From: Nemophila menziesii
Lineage: Eukaryota; Streptophyta; Magnoliopsida; Boraginales; Hydrophyllaceae
Assembly: GCA_029959085.1 (NCBI GenBank)
Contig: JARWIR010000018.1
Coordinates: 3,348,001-3,412,000 of the forward strand
Direction of reading: 5' to 3'
DNA length: 64,000 nt
Positions within the stretch are counted from its first letter, which is position 1. Every line of letters begins with the position of its first letter. Below the pieces are notes generated by a model. It saw only the letters and a list, made by a program, of their open reading frames with translations, had not been told where the DNA came from and did no database searches. A program made the translations under genes and the position numbers. Shown here piece by piece: positions 21,956-33,973 of the stretch.

Positions 21956-22953
21956 GGTATGCATATTTAGGTACTAATAACACTTTCCATGTTATTGTTT
22001 CAGCTACTTTAACAGGTCCACAAGAAGACAAACTGTTGCGTGTACTAATAGCCAATAAAGAGGCGATAGGTTGGACTATTGCTGATATCAAAGGTATTAG
22101 CCCTTCCTATTGCCAACACAAGATAATTTTGGAGGATGATAGTACACGCTCAGTTGAAGGCCAAAGGAGACTAATGCCAGCAATGAAAGAAGTGGTGAAG
22201 AAAGAAGTTATCAAACTACTAGACGCGGGAATCATCTATCACATAGCTAGTAGTTATTGGGTGAGCCCAGTTCAATGCGTGACAAAGAAGGGTGGTATCA
22301 CCACCATTATGAATGATCAGAATGAATCCATACCCTCAAGAACTGTAGTTGGTTGGAGAGTGCGCATGGACTATCGTAAGTTGAACAAGGCGACTAGAAA
22401 AGACCATTTCCCACTTCCATTCATCAATCAGATTTTGGACAAGTTAGCAGGTAGATAATATTATTGTTTCCTAGATGGTTATTTAGGTTACAACCAGATA
22501 TGCGTAGATCCAGATGATAAACATAAAACAACATTCACATGTCCTTTTGGTACTTTCGCATATCGAAGGATGCCTTTCGGACTGTGTAATGTACCTGCCA
22601 CCTTCCAACGTTGCATGATGGCAATATTTGGAGATATGATTGATCAATTCCTTGAGGTATTTATGGATGATTTTCTATTTTTGGAGATTTGATGATTGTT
22701 TGCAGAATTTAGAAAAAGTATTTATTAGATTCAAGGAAACCGACTTGGTCTTGAACTCGGAGAAATGCCATTTCATGGTTTGCGAGTGTTGGGACACAAG
22801 GTATAGAGCGTTGGTTTAGAAGTTGATCGTGCAAAGATTGAGGTTATCAAGACTCTTACCCCTCCTATTTCTGTAAAAGGGGTAAGGAGTTTTCTAGGCC
22901 ATGCTGGGTTTTATCGCAGATTTATCAAAGATTTTTCCAAGATTTCAAAACCT
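21956..22953 (+). pseudogene. RLG-C reverse transcriptase (broken)
   Basis: The frame 21952-22458 covers the N-terminal fingers (SPVQCVTKKGG, MDYRKLNKATRKDHFPLPFI) and ends at a TAA where RLG-D has GAA. Homology goes on at once with CFLDGY, FGTFAYRRMPFGLCN and the catalytic EVFMDDF near 22660, then a frameshift just after FMDD, a TAG near 22800, and the thumb/connection ([20 protein letters not shown]). Ty3/Gypsy type; not functional. Confidence 0.85.
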
Positions 22954-24372
22954 TTGTGTAACTTACTCGAAAAGGACACCAAATTCCTTTTTGATGAAGC
23001 TTGCATGAAGGCCTTCAAAGAGCTTAAAAATAAATTCATTACTGCGCCAATTGTGTTGCCACCGGATTGGAAGATTCCCTTTGAAGTTATGTGTGATGCC
23101 AGTGATTTAGCTATGGGTGATGTGTTGGGTCAGAGAAAAGACAAGGTATTTCACTCTATTTACTATGCGAGTAAGACCTTCACTAGTGCTCAGATTAATT
23201 ATACGGTAACTGAGAAGGAACTTTTGGCGGTCGTTTATGCTTTTGACAAATTTCGATCCTATCTTCTTGGGGCGAAAATTGTTGTATTTATCAATCATTC
23301 CGCTATTAAGTACCTGATGGAGAAGAAAGATGCTAAGCCAAGATTACTCAGATGGGTTTTATTGATACAAGAGTTTGATTTAGAGATTCGAGATAGAAAA
23401 GGGTGTGATAATCAAGTTGCAGATCATTTGTCTCGTCTTGAAGGTTCTGAGTCGAATAGTGGTCCTGAGCTAGTCAAAGATGAATTTCCCGATGAAAGTT
23501 TATTTGCAGTATATGATGTTGCTCCGTGGTACGCAGACATTGCGAATCTTATTATAAGTGGCACCTTTCCCGAAGGAGCCACATCACAGGATAAGAAGAG
23601 GTTGATGAGCCGTGCTAGACAGTTCTTTTGGGAGGACTCTTTCCTCTACAAAGTATGTGGTGACCAAATGGTAAGAAGATGCATACCGGAGAATGAGATT
23701 TACTCAGTAGTTGTAGGTTGTCACGATTCACCATATGGAGGACATTTCAAGGGTGACCGCACAACTGCTAAGGTATTACAATCTGGTTTTTATTGGCCTA
23801 CATTACATAAAGATTGTCATGAGTATGTTAAGAAGTGTCACAGATGCCAGTTTACTGGTAATATATCCAACAGGGATGAGATTCCACGTAATAATGTTCT
23901 TGAAGTAGAAATATTCGATGTTTGGGGTATTGATTTCATGGGTCCCTTTGTACCATCCAATAGGAATCAATACATCCTATTAGCTGTTGATTACGTGTCT
24001 AAATGGGTAGAGGATGTAGCTCTACCAACCAATGATTCGCGAGTAGTGATCAAATTTTTGAAATCTCATATTTTCACTAGAAATGGCACACCTAGAGTTA
24101 TAATTAGCGATGGAGGTTCACACTTTGTGAACAAATATCTGAACACAGTTCTAGAGAAGAATGGGATAATACATCGCGTATCTACTGCTTATCATTCTCA
24201 AGCCAATGGTAAAGCTGAAGTATTTAATCGAGAGCTAAAATCTATTTTAGAGAAGACTGTTGGTCCCACAAGAAAATATTGGTCCATGAAGTTAGATGAT
24301 GCATTGTGTGCATATCGTACTGCGTTCAAGACTCCAGTTGGTTCATCTCTGTATCGTATGGTATATGGTACG
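22954..24372 (+). pseudogene. RLG-C RNase H and integrase, cut by RLG-D
   Basis: A 473-codon open frame. RNase H runs over residues about 45-165 ([27 protein letters not shown]); the usual third catalytic Asp in TDH is Asn here ([14 protein letters not shown] has FTDHSAI). Integrase follows with its HHCC module ([11 protein letters not shown] to KKCHRCQ) and the catalytic core with Asp in GIDFMGPF and in [10 protein letters not shown]. The frame ends at MVYG, where RLG-D is inserted; the rest resumes at 37021. The long open frame shows this segment decayed less than the upstream part. Confidence 0.87.
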
Positions 24373-25942
24373 TGATGTCTCCTCTTTTGTTCTATATTTA
24401 TATGCTTAGGAGACATCAAATTAGGTGATTATCTGACTATTTTGATAGACTTTTGGACTAAATATGCAATAATCCGATTTTCCTCTTTAATTTCTAGTAA
24501 TTTTAATTTATTAAACTTTTGCGCGTAATATTATGTATTTTAGTGAAAAGTTTGTAGGTTTTGAATACTAGCTAGGAGAGGAGTTCGAGAATAAAGTCAA
24601 AGATCGTGATATGGAGTCAAAGCATGAAGACAAATCCCGAAAGAATTGAGATTTTAGAGCTGCAAATCTGGAAAGTGTCCAAAGATTGCTGAGTTCGAGC
24701 CACCTAAGAGTAGATTTAGCCGCTGACTTGTGAAGAGAAAACGTGCCCCATTGAGTTACAGAACTTTAGCAACTGGAATGAGGTCAATCGGAGTTGAAAC
24801 AAGTCGGTTAGAGCTGTTTTAGTGGAGGTGGTGCAGCAGTTACGGGATTTTGGACTAAGATAATGGACTTGGGCCTTTATTATTTCATTTAACATTTAGC
24901 CTAAGGTCCAAGTTCGAAATTTTAAGTATAAATAAGGGTTTTGACTTCTATTTTTCACACAATTCATTATTTACAAATTCAGACAAGAAGAAAAGAAGCA
25001 GAAGCAAGGAAAAGAAGAAGCTTGGAGCTGGAGACTGTCTATATATCTCCACTCTGCAGCCGAATCATCTTCCTAATTAGGTTTCTTATTTCTGTTTCTG
25101 TAAAACAATTATGAAAATCTTTCAATTTATTTTCTTAATTTTTACGATTATGAGCTAATTTCATTAAGTACTTGAGAACGCGTAATGGGTTGAACCCCAA
25201 TCTTTTCTATTCTATGTCTTTGAATTTGGGATTATTTTAATTGAAATCGAATTGGGTATTTAATATTTTTCTTTAATTTACACTTATTGACTATTATTGA
25301 GGCAATTAATCAATTTTAGGAATTAGTACTTAGGCTATTCCAACTAATGGCAATTGGATCACCTTGACGGGGGGTCTAGATACGGAACTAATTAACGAAT
25401 GTAGGATAGAAATTATTTGACCTTGACAGGCTTAACTAATCCTACGGCCAATTGGTTAGTTAGGCTTTAATCATTCGAAGGTGGACTATATTCACCCTGA
25501 CGGGGTTTGTAGCACCTGAGAAGAACTCCTTAGTCCACCCTGACGGGGGTAAGGAGATCATTGAATCCCGACCAATATTAATTACTGAATTCGTCCCTTA
25601 AATAATACATGGAATTGTTAGATTTAGGTGAGACCCTAGCGTTACTCGAGTACTACCTCTCATATCTTGCGTCCAACTATTTTTACTTGCGTCTAGCTTT
25701 ACATTTGCATTAATTTAGTCTTTTCATTATTTGTCTTAGTTATTAGAAAAAACAAACAACAAATCTTAAAATCATTTACTTCCTTTATGTGCAATTAATC
25801 ACTATCTGATAAGCATTAAAGTCAACCAATCCGTCCCTGAACGAATCTGTTTATCTCTATTATTACTTGGGACAACCGTACACTTGCGGTTGTGGTTCTC
25901 TTTTCTTATTGCATTTATTTTAGAACACACTAAGGACCACCA
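24373..25942 (+). repeat. RLG-D 5' LTR
   Basis: 1570 bp from TGATGTCTCC to CCACCA. An 11-bp perfect inverted repeat opens it: TGATGTCTCCT (24373-24383) and AGGAGACATCA (24408-24418). TATA box at 24927-24934. CCTTGACGGGG/CCCTGACGGGG series at about 25370-25550. Confidence 0.95.
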
Positions 25943-25948
25943 TGTTTT

Positions 25949-25966
25949 TGGCGCCGCTGCCGGGGA
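25949..25966 (+). other. RLG-D primer binding site (tRNA-Asp)
   Basis: TGGCGCCGCTGCCGGGGA, 6 bases after the LTR end. The leader 25967-26071 has no ORF. Confidence 0.85.
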
Positions 25967-26071
25967 CAATAGCGTGTGACCCCGGTGTTTATCCTTTAGT
26001 GTTAGTTGCATTTTTATTTTTCAGTTTTACGCTTTGTTTGTTCATCTTTTTCAGGTTTTTAGGTTTGGTGT

Positions 26072-28083
26072 ATGCGAAGGAGACTCTTTAAGGATCTTGA
26101 GACATTACCTCTGATCCTTGATAATTCGGAATCATTAGTCAAACTTGCTAACAGGAGAAGAAAAGAACAAGAAGCACAAGAAGTAGAAAGACTAGCGCAC
26201 GAAATGGATAATCTTAACATTCAAAACAACAAGGGACAAAAAGTTCAGCTAGACGCGAATGGCGAGCAAATAGCGCCGCCAGTTATTAAACTCTAGCGCC
26301 ACCAGTTGTCCCTAATCCTCTAGTTCAAATCCAAGTAGTCGAACAATAGTTCCTTACCGGTCCAGCACAAGAACCATTCCTTGCTCTTCCTCTTGGGATT
26401 GGATCAGCTAATATCAATGTTCCGAGATTTCGTCCAAATTCGGGTATGTTAGCTCAGTTTCAGAATTTTGGAAATTTTCGTGGAAAGCCTGGAGAAGATC
26501 CAATTCGCGCTGTACAAAAATTTATGCAAATCTGCGATTCGTACATCACCCAAGGAGTAACAAAGGAGCATATGTATTTTGATACATTCAGATTTTTCTT
26601 GATAGATAGAGCGAGTGATTGGCATGATTCACAAGAGCCGGGAAAGATTACTAATTGGGAACAGTTACAGGCTGTGTTTTTCGATAGGTATTATCCATCC
26701 AACATGAGGTTAGATGCTCAACTCGAGTTAACACATGTCCGACAAGAATATGACGAAGCGTTGGGTAGAAGTAGGTCGAGATTTCAGAATTGTTTGCGAA
26801 GAGTCCCCAATCATGGCCTTTCAAATCAACAACAATTGAAAATTTTCTATAACGGTCTTGATGAGAGTTCACGAAAAGGTTTAGATTTGTTATGTGGTGG
26901 TGCGTTCTTACAAGTTCAACCCGTTCACACAAGAATCATTTTGGATAGGAGAGTCGATAATGAAGTGGGGTGGAATACCGTGAGAACACCAGCTAAAGGT
27001 GGAGTTAATAATGTCAACATGGAAGACAAGTTCATCGCCTTAGAGAACAAAATACAAACCACTTTAGAACAACAATTGAAACAACTCACGTTAGCCGTGA
27101 AGGAAGGTTTTTCAAGTAAAAGGGTTGAAGTTAATGCTACGCAAGAAGTGTATGGGTGTTCGAATTGTGGTGTTCAAGACCATGATTGGGAACATTGTGA
27201 GTATAATATCGAAGCCGTGATGTTCGTTTCTAATAGGGGAAATTATAACTCGAATGGACAAGGATATCAACCCAACACAAACCATCCTGGTTTCCAATAC
27301 TCAAATCCTAATGGGGCAGCTAATCCTACATACGCATATCAACCGCGTCCCCAAGGTAACACTTATCAACCTAGACCACAAAATAACTATCAAGGAGGAC
27401 AGAATTACGGAAATCATGCTCAAAGGCACCCTCCTCAAAATAGTTATAATGATACAATGAATCAAAAAGCCTTACCCTCTCAACCTCAAGAAGGAACTGA
27501 AGATCTTCGGCTAACAGTAGACAAATTAATGGCAATGCAGGCACAATCCATTCAAAATCAACAAACCTATGAAGCTGCATTAAAATTGCTGGGGACTCAA
27601 GTGGATCAAATGTCGAAACAATTAAATCAGCGACCACAAGGAAGACTTCCTAGTGATACAGAAGTCCCAAAACAAACCGAAGATTGTAATGTCATAGCGT
27701 TGAGAAGTGGTAAGAAACTTCCTCCACCCCCATTTCCATTCATGAAAGAAAAAGAAGTGATAAATAAAGAAAAACCAGAAGTGGAGGAGGTAGAAAAAGA
27801 AAATGAACCGGAAGTAATAGAGGTGGAGAAAATTCCAGAAGTTCAGAAAAAGAAAGATATTGTGGAGAACCGTCCTCCTCCGCCTTTCCCTTCGAGAGTT
27901 CAGAAAAAAGGAGATATGGCCGAATATCAGAGATTCATCAATAGGGTAAGGGGTCTCAACATAAATATTCCGTTACTTGAAGCTATTAAAGACATACCAA
28001 AATACGTGAAGTTTTTGAAGAGAGCCCTAACCAATAAAAGGTCGTATTGTGATAATGAGATGATTGGTTTACCCGAAGAGTAA
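26072..28083 (+). pseudogene. RLG-D gag (two early stops)
   Basis: ATG at 26072 after GGTTTGGTGT. The first frame ends at 26296; a stop also occurs near 26350, and the long frame 26446-28083 (545 codons) carries the Gag core (FMQICDSYITQGVTKEHMY, FFDRYYPSNMRL), zinc knuckle CSNCGVQDHDWEHC and a Gln/Pro/Asn-rich tail, ending in the pre-protease block DMAEYQRFINRVRGLN. The TAA at 28081 stands where RLG-C has a Cys codon (TGT). Confidence 0.87.
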
Positions 28084-28700
28084 AGCGCTATTTTCCAAAG
28101 TAAGTTGCCACCTAAGTTGCTTGACCCTGGGAGTTTACAATTCCGATATCGATTGGTAAGGAGTGGCAAGGTAAGGCATTATGTGATTTGGGTGCAAGCA
28201 TCAATCTTATGCCCAAATCGATCTTTGATAAGCTAAGAATAGGAGATTTGAGACCTACCTCTATGGTCTTACAAATGGCCGATAGGTCCCTCGTTCATCC
28301 GGAGGGACGAATCGAAGATGTCCTCGTTAAGGCAGGTACTTTAGTTTTTCCCGTTGATTTTGTTATTCTTGAATACGACGCGGATAGGAATGTCCCCATT
28401 ATTTTGGGACGACCATTCCTAGCCACGGGGCGTACCTTGATTGATGTAGAAAACGGAGAATTAACCATGAGAATCCAAGACGAGAAGGTGAAGTTTAATG
28501 TGTTCAGAGCTATGAAATTTCCAGATGTTCCAGGAGATTGCTTTAGAATGGATGTTGCTGAACATGCCACGCAAGAGGTATTTGATTGTTTTAATTATGA
28601 TGATATCTTGCAGGCCGCTTTGACATTAGACTTACCTGAGATGATGGAAGAGCTTGCCGATGGCTCTCAATTCGGAAAACCCGGGGGAGATGGTCGTTAA
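28084..28700 (+). pseudogene. RLG-D aspartic protease
   Basis: Just after the stop at 28081 a one-base loss near 28135 shifts the frame (GGGAGTTTACAATTCC against GTGAGTTTTACGCTTCC in RLG-C). The open frame 28188-28700 holds the active-site region LCDLGASINLMPKSIF (its start just upstream) and [27 protein letters not shown]. Another shift near 28660 separates it from the RT frame. Confidence 0.82.
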
Positions 28701-30409
28701 AAATAAACCATCCATTGAATATCCTCCGGAGTTAGAAGAAAAACCATTGCCAGCTCACTTGAGGTATGCGTATTTGGGTACTAATAATACTTTACATGTT
28801 ATTGTTTCAGCAAATTTAATAGCTTTCCAAGAAGATAGACTGCTACGTGTACTAAGGGCGAACAAAGATGCGATAGGTTGGACCATTGCTGATATCAAAG
28901 GCATTAGTCCATCCTATTGTCAACATAAAATTATTCTTGAAGATGATAGTGCACGTTCAGTTGAAGTTCAAAGGAGATTGATGCCAGCAATGAAGGAAGT
29001 AGTGAAGAAAGAAGTGATTAAGCTACTAGACGCGAGAATCATCTTTCCCATAGCTAGTAGTGAATGGGTTAGTCTGGTTCAGTGCGTACCAAAGAAAGGA
29101 GGAATGACTATCATCCTCAATGATCAGAATGAAGCCATCTCCACGAGTACAGTTGTTGGTTGGAGCGTTTGTATGGATTACCGCAAGTTGAACAAGGCGA
29201 CCAGAAAAGACCATTTTCCTCTTCCCTTCATTGATCAGAAGTTAGACAAATTGGCTGGTAAGGAATATTATTGTTTTTTGGATGGTTATTCGGGGTATAA
29301 TCAGATTTACGTAGATCCAGCTGATCAGCACAAAACCACATTCACATGCCCTTTTGGTACCTTTGCCTATCGGAGGATGCCTTTTGGGTTATGTAACGCA
29401 CCCGCTACCTTTCAGAGATGTATGATGGCTATTTTCTGGGATATGATAGATAATTTCCTCGAGGTATTTATGGATGACTTTTCCGTATTTGGTGATAACT
29501 TTGACGAGTGTTTACAGAATTTGGAGAAGGTGTTAATAAGATGCAAGGAAACAGATTTGGTATTGAATTGGGAAAAGTGTCATTTTATGGTTCGAGAAGG
29601 TATAGTGTTGAGTCATAAAGTTTCAAGTGCAGGGTTAGAAGTGGATCGCGCAAAGATTGAGGTAATAAAAACTCTTCACCCTCCCATTTCTGTAAAAGGG
29701 GTAAGAAGTTTTTTAGGCCATGCTGGATTCTATTGTCGTTTCATCAAGAATTTTTCAAAGATTACAAAACCGTTGTGTAACTTACTCGAGAAGGACACCA
29801 AATTCCTTTTCGATGAAGCTTGCATGAAGGCATTTCAAGAGTTGAGGGAGAAGCTTATTACTGCACCGATTGTGTTACCTCCTGATTGGAAAATTCCTTT
29901 TTGAAGTTATGTGTGATGCGAGTGATTTAGCTATGGGTGATGTGTTGGGTCAAAGGAAGGACAAGGTATTTCACTCTATATATTATGCGAGTAAGACATT
30001 CACTAGTGCTTAAGTTAATTATACAGTGACTGAGAAGGAACTTTTAGCGGTAGTTTATGCTTTTGACATGTTTCGTTCCTATCTTCTGGGAGCGAAAATT
30101 GTTGTATTTACCGACCACTCTGCTATAAAGTACCTTATTGAGAAGAAAGATGCTAAGCTGAGGTTGATCAGATGGGTTTTATTGCTTCAAGAGTTTGACT
30201 TAGAGATTCGAGATCGAAAGGGTTGTGAGAATCAGGTTGCAGATCATTTGTCTCGTCTTGAAGGTTCTGAATCAAACACTAGTCCAGAGTTAGTTCGCGA
30301 AAAATTCCCAGATGAAAGTTTATTTGCTATCTTTAATGGTTCATCGTGGTATGCTGATATTGCAAATCTTGTGGTAAGTGGTTCTTTTCTTGAAGGAGCT
30401 ACTTCTTAA
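28654..30409 (+). pseudogene. RLG-D reverse transcriptase and RNase H
   Basis: RT is open from 28654 to 29904: fingers (LVQCVPKKGG, MDYRKLNKATRKDHFPLPFI), palm FGTFAYRRMPFGLCNAPATF and catalytic VFMDDF, thumb [13 protein letters not shown] one-base shift at about 29900 (six T instead of five, compared with RLG-C) breaks the link to RNase H, whose start ([17 protein letters not shown]) follows in another frame with a TAA near 30011; 30026-30409 is open with [12 protein letters not shown] and [10 protein letters not shown], so the RNase H Asp is kept here. Confidence 0.87.
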
Positions 30410-31609
30410 GACAAGAAGAGGTTAAGTACACGTGCTAAACAGTTCTTTTGGGAGGACCCTTTCCTCTACAAAGTGTGTGGTGATCAAATGGTAAGAAGAT
30501 GCATACTTGAGAATGAGATTTATGGATTTATTGCAGGTTGTCACGATTCACCCTATGGAGGACATTTTAAAGGTGACCGCACAGCTGCTAAGGTACTTCA
30601 ATCTGGTTTTTATTGGCCTACGTTACATAAAGATTGTCATGAATTTGTAAAGAAGTGTAACAGATGTCAATTTACTGGGAATATATCTAAGAGGGATGAA
30701 ATGCCACGTAATCACATTCTTGAGGTAGAGATATTTGATGTCTGGGGTATTGATTTTATGGGTGTTGATTACGTATCCAAATGGGTAGAGTCTGTAGCTC
30801 TACCTACGAATGATTCGCGAGTGGTAATTAAGTTTTTGAAATCTCATATTTTCACTAGACATGGCACACCTCGAGTAATTATAAGTAATGGAGGTACACA
30901 TTTTGTGAACAAATATTTGAAGACTGTTCTAGAGAAACATGGGATTAGACATCGTGTTTCCACCGCTTATCATCCACAAGCCAATGGTCAAGCTGAAGTT
31001 TCAAATCGAGAGGTAAAATCTATCCTTGGAAAGACTGTTGGTCCCACGAGAAAAGATTGGTCTTTAAAGTTAGATGATGCACTATGGGCTTATCGTATTG
31101 CTTTTAAAACTCCTGTTGGTGTATCTCCGTATCGAATGGTGTATGGTAAGGCTTGTCATTTACCTCTCGAGCTCAAATTAGGTGCATATTGGGCCATAGC
31201 TGAATTGAATTTAGACCCTACCTTAGCCGCTGATAATAGAATGATGAAATTAAATGATCTTGATGAGTTTCGATTACATGCTTATGAGAATGCTAAATTG
31301 TATAAAGAAAATACGAAAAGATGGCATGATAATCGAATTAGAGTGAAGAAGTTTGAAGTTGGACAAAAGGTCCTTAAATATAACTCGAAGTTCAGCAATT
31401 ATCCGGGTAAGTTGAGGTCAAAATGGTCGGCTCCTTATATCGTAACAAAAGTCACGCCTCATGGAGCTATTGATATTGAGAATCCGATCGAGCACCGTAC
31501 CTTCATGGTAAACGGTCATCGATTGAAGATTTATCACGGAGGCGAAGACATTAATGACGCGGTGGATCCACATCCCGGAGAGGTTATGTACCCCCTCGAA
31601 GTACCTTAG
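30410..31609 (+). pseudogene. RLG-D integrase (14-codon deletion, catalytic Asp lost)
   Basis: The frame before 30473 has a TAA at 30407. HHCC module [11 protein letters not shown] to KKCNRCQ. After the first catalytic Asp (GIDFMG) 14 codons present in RLG-C are missing, and the second catalytic Asp is Asn (ISNGGTHFVN; RLG-C has [10 protein letters not shown]). The C-terminal GPY/F-like domain (KWSAPYIVTKV, MVNGHRLKIYHGGE) is complete and the stop is at 31609. Both lesions alone should abolish integration activity. Confidence 0.87.
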
Positions 31610-31839
31610 AAGTGTGAGGTAACCGTCGAGCTTAACGACGTTAAACAAAAGCCAATTCATTGTATATTAGCTTCGTATTTTCATTAATTCGTAGTGTATA
31701 TTAGTACTTGTTGTTGATTAGTGTTTATTTTTAAGAAATGAGAAAGGGTAGTTGTTTTTGATGATTTTAGGAGTGCAAAAGGTCATGAGTTTGGGGTTAA
31801 AAGTGTTAGAAGTGAAATTTTTTTAGAAAATTGCAGAGG

Positions 31840-32280
31840 AAAAACCGGGAACCCGGTTTCGTGAGCTGTGAAGACCCAAACTTCTGACCCTTGCGTGACG
31901 CGAGACACACCACGCTGCGTCTGGATTTGCGCGTCGACAAAATCCGGGGCCCTGGTTTCGCACAAACTGGGAACCCGGTTTCGAAAGCTGAAGAGATCGC
32001 AGGTTCTGACCCCTGCGTGGCTCGAGACGCAAGGGGTTGCGTCCAAGCCATCCCACGCTCGTGCCTCAGACGCAAACCGGGAACCCGGATTTTCACAAAC
32101 CGGGAACCCGGTTATGAGAGCTGCTGATTCCAAAAGTTCTGACCACTGCGTGGCGCGAGACGCAGGTCAGCTGCGTCCAAGGGTAAAAAAAATGTGTATT
32201 TCAAATTTTTTTCTCACCGACTTAGCGCTGAAAACCGGGCGCCCGGTTTTCACGAAACCGGGAACCCGGTTTCACCACTG
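31840..32280 (+). repeat. RLG-D array of CCGGGAACCCGG hairpins
   Basis: Six or seven copies of AAACCGGGAACCCGGTTT and variants (31843, 31969, 32077, 32097, 32231, 32254, and a degenerate one at 31944) are spaced in about 110-130-bp units that also contain TTCTGACCCCTGCGTGGC and CGAGACGCA. Each hairpin has up to 8 bp of stem around AA. Two more copies lie at 34767 and 34789 in the 3' UTR. ORFs on both strands here reflect GC content and symmetry, not genes. The sequence differs from the RLG-A and RLG-B arrays, but the position is the same. Confidence 0.85.
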
Positions 32281-32662
32281 TGAAAGGCAGTTTTGAGATC
32301 TTTTAACCTATTTATTTAGCTTCTTTCTCAAGTTAGCCTCCACATCCGATTTCAGCTTTACCCAACTCCGAAAATCATCATCAAAACAGGTTTTATTCAC
32401 CAATTCTTGCTCCCTTTCCTCCTGAAAACACATAATCAACCCAAAATCTTTCCAAATCTTCACCAAATTCTTACTTTTTCCTTCAATTCTTTCTTCACCC
32501 AAACCTTAAATTGAACTACTAAACCTTTCCAATCCTTCAAATTGATCCTTACCCATCTCATTACTCACATAAATTCACCTTAATCTTCTCTCAAAACATC
32601 AAAGATTGTAACTTTTCCCTAGTTTTCAACAATTTGAAGTTTTGAGTTTGGGGTGGAAAGCC

Positions 32663-33973
32663 ATGACTAACAGGACAGATTCTTTCAATTACACAAGAAG
32701 AAACAACCCAAGAACAAGAAACAATCCTGGTGCTACACAAGAAAGAGCTATTGAGATTCCAGATTCGGGTCCTAAACGAAAGACTGAAGAGGTTAAGACT
32801 GCTATGAAGAGAAAAGAAAACCCAAGTAAGGCTACTCTTGCTAAGCCTACTTTGGTTGATGAAGAGGAAGAGGAAGAGATAGAAGAGGAAATTCCAGAAG
32901 AACCTATTCCAGAACCGCAAGCTCCGACAAGAAAAGCTATTGCACACAACCCCAAGAGGGTAGCTATGCGTTGGGATGAACAGGTTCGTGATCGCATTAA
33001 TTTCTTGAAGTTTGGTATTGAGAAAACATTCCCTTCTAGTAGTATGACTAGCGAATTTAAGAGTTATGCAACTACTTGTGATAAGTTTGGGTGGATTGAA
33101 TTGAGACAGAGAAAGCTTACATTTATCCCCACCTTGGTCCGTGATTTCTATGAAGAAGTAGCCTTTTCGAATAAACAATCAATTATCGTTCGTAAAAAGG
33201 TATTACCCCTTTCAGTTGAATTTATTCGCAAAGCCTTGAAACTCCCCGAATTTACTGGTCCATGTCCTTATTTCAAAACGCTAAATGACCCATCTTTTGA
33301 GAGGGAATCTCTTTGGGACACAGTTTTGATTCGTGGAAAACGCCCTATTCCGATTGGTGAGAGATATGCTGGGCAGATTTACAGTATTTGTTTTTTGCCT
33401 TGTGCTAAGGTATTGTCTAGATTCATAGTACCTACTTACTTTGGTATTAATCACACTTCCGAGTTGAAGAAGGAGCATGTTATTTTTATTAAGAACATTG
33501 TTGAAAATCGAGAGATGGATGTTGTGCGTGTAATTTACGAGACGATAATGGAGTTTGAGAAAATCCCTACTAGTCAACAAAACCTCAAGTTTCCTTATAC
33601 TATCACTACCTTGTGTCTAGACGCAAAAATACCGCGATAGAACGAGGAGATTGACGCATCTGAAGAGGGAGACGCAATGACTTTAAACTCCATTGACAAC
33701 GCCCACAATGAAGTAACCCATCCAATTAAGAACCCTAGAGCTCCTCCGCCAAAGAAGAAGGTACATACTGATAATGGGTCAGAAGAAAAGATTCGAGTGT
33801 TGAAAGAGAATCAAGGAAAGATGATTGCTACCTTAGGAAACGTCACCAAAGAGTTAGATCTTCTTCGCAACATACTACTTGGGGTGAGAACCATTCAACA
33901 CGCCACCTATGGTCTACTCGTGAAGGAATCTATACATGAACGCAACACTGATAACCAGCCTCGCGCTGGTTAA
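32663..33973 (+). pseudogene. RLG-D env-position ORF (one nonsense codon)
   Basis: ATG at 32663, nine bases after GAGTTTGGGGT. It is open to a TAG at 33638 and then goes on in the same frame to TAA at 33971, so a single C-to-T type change splits a 436-codon ORF. The plan matches the intact ORF of RLG-A: basic N-terminus, acidic EEEEEIEEEIPEEP stretch (residues about 70-90), globular middle (CDKFGWIELRQRKLTFIPTL, FIVPTYFGINHTSELK) and a C-terminal helix (LKENQGKMIATLGNVTKELD). No membrane segment is visible. Confidence 0.8.

Noticed and set aside
31783..32296. Several overlapping ORFs on both strands in the RLG-D hairpin array
   Set aside because: GC-rich inverted repeats keep many frames open; no frame is shared with RLG-A or RLG-B and no domain is seen.
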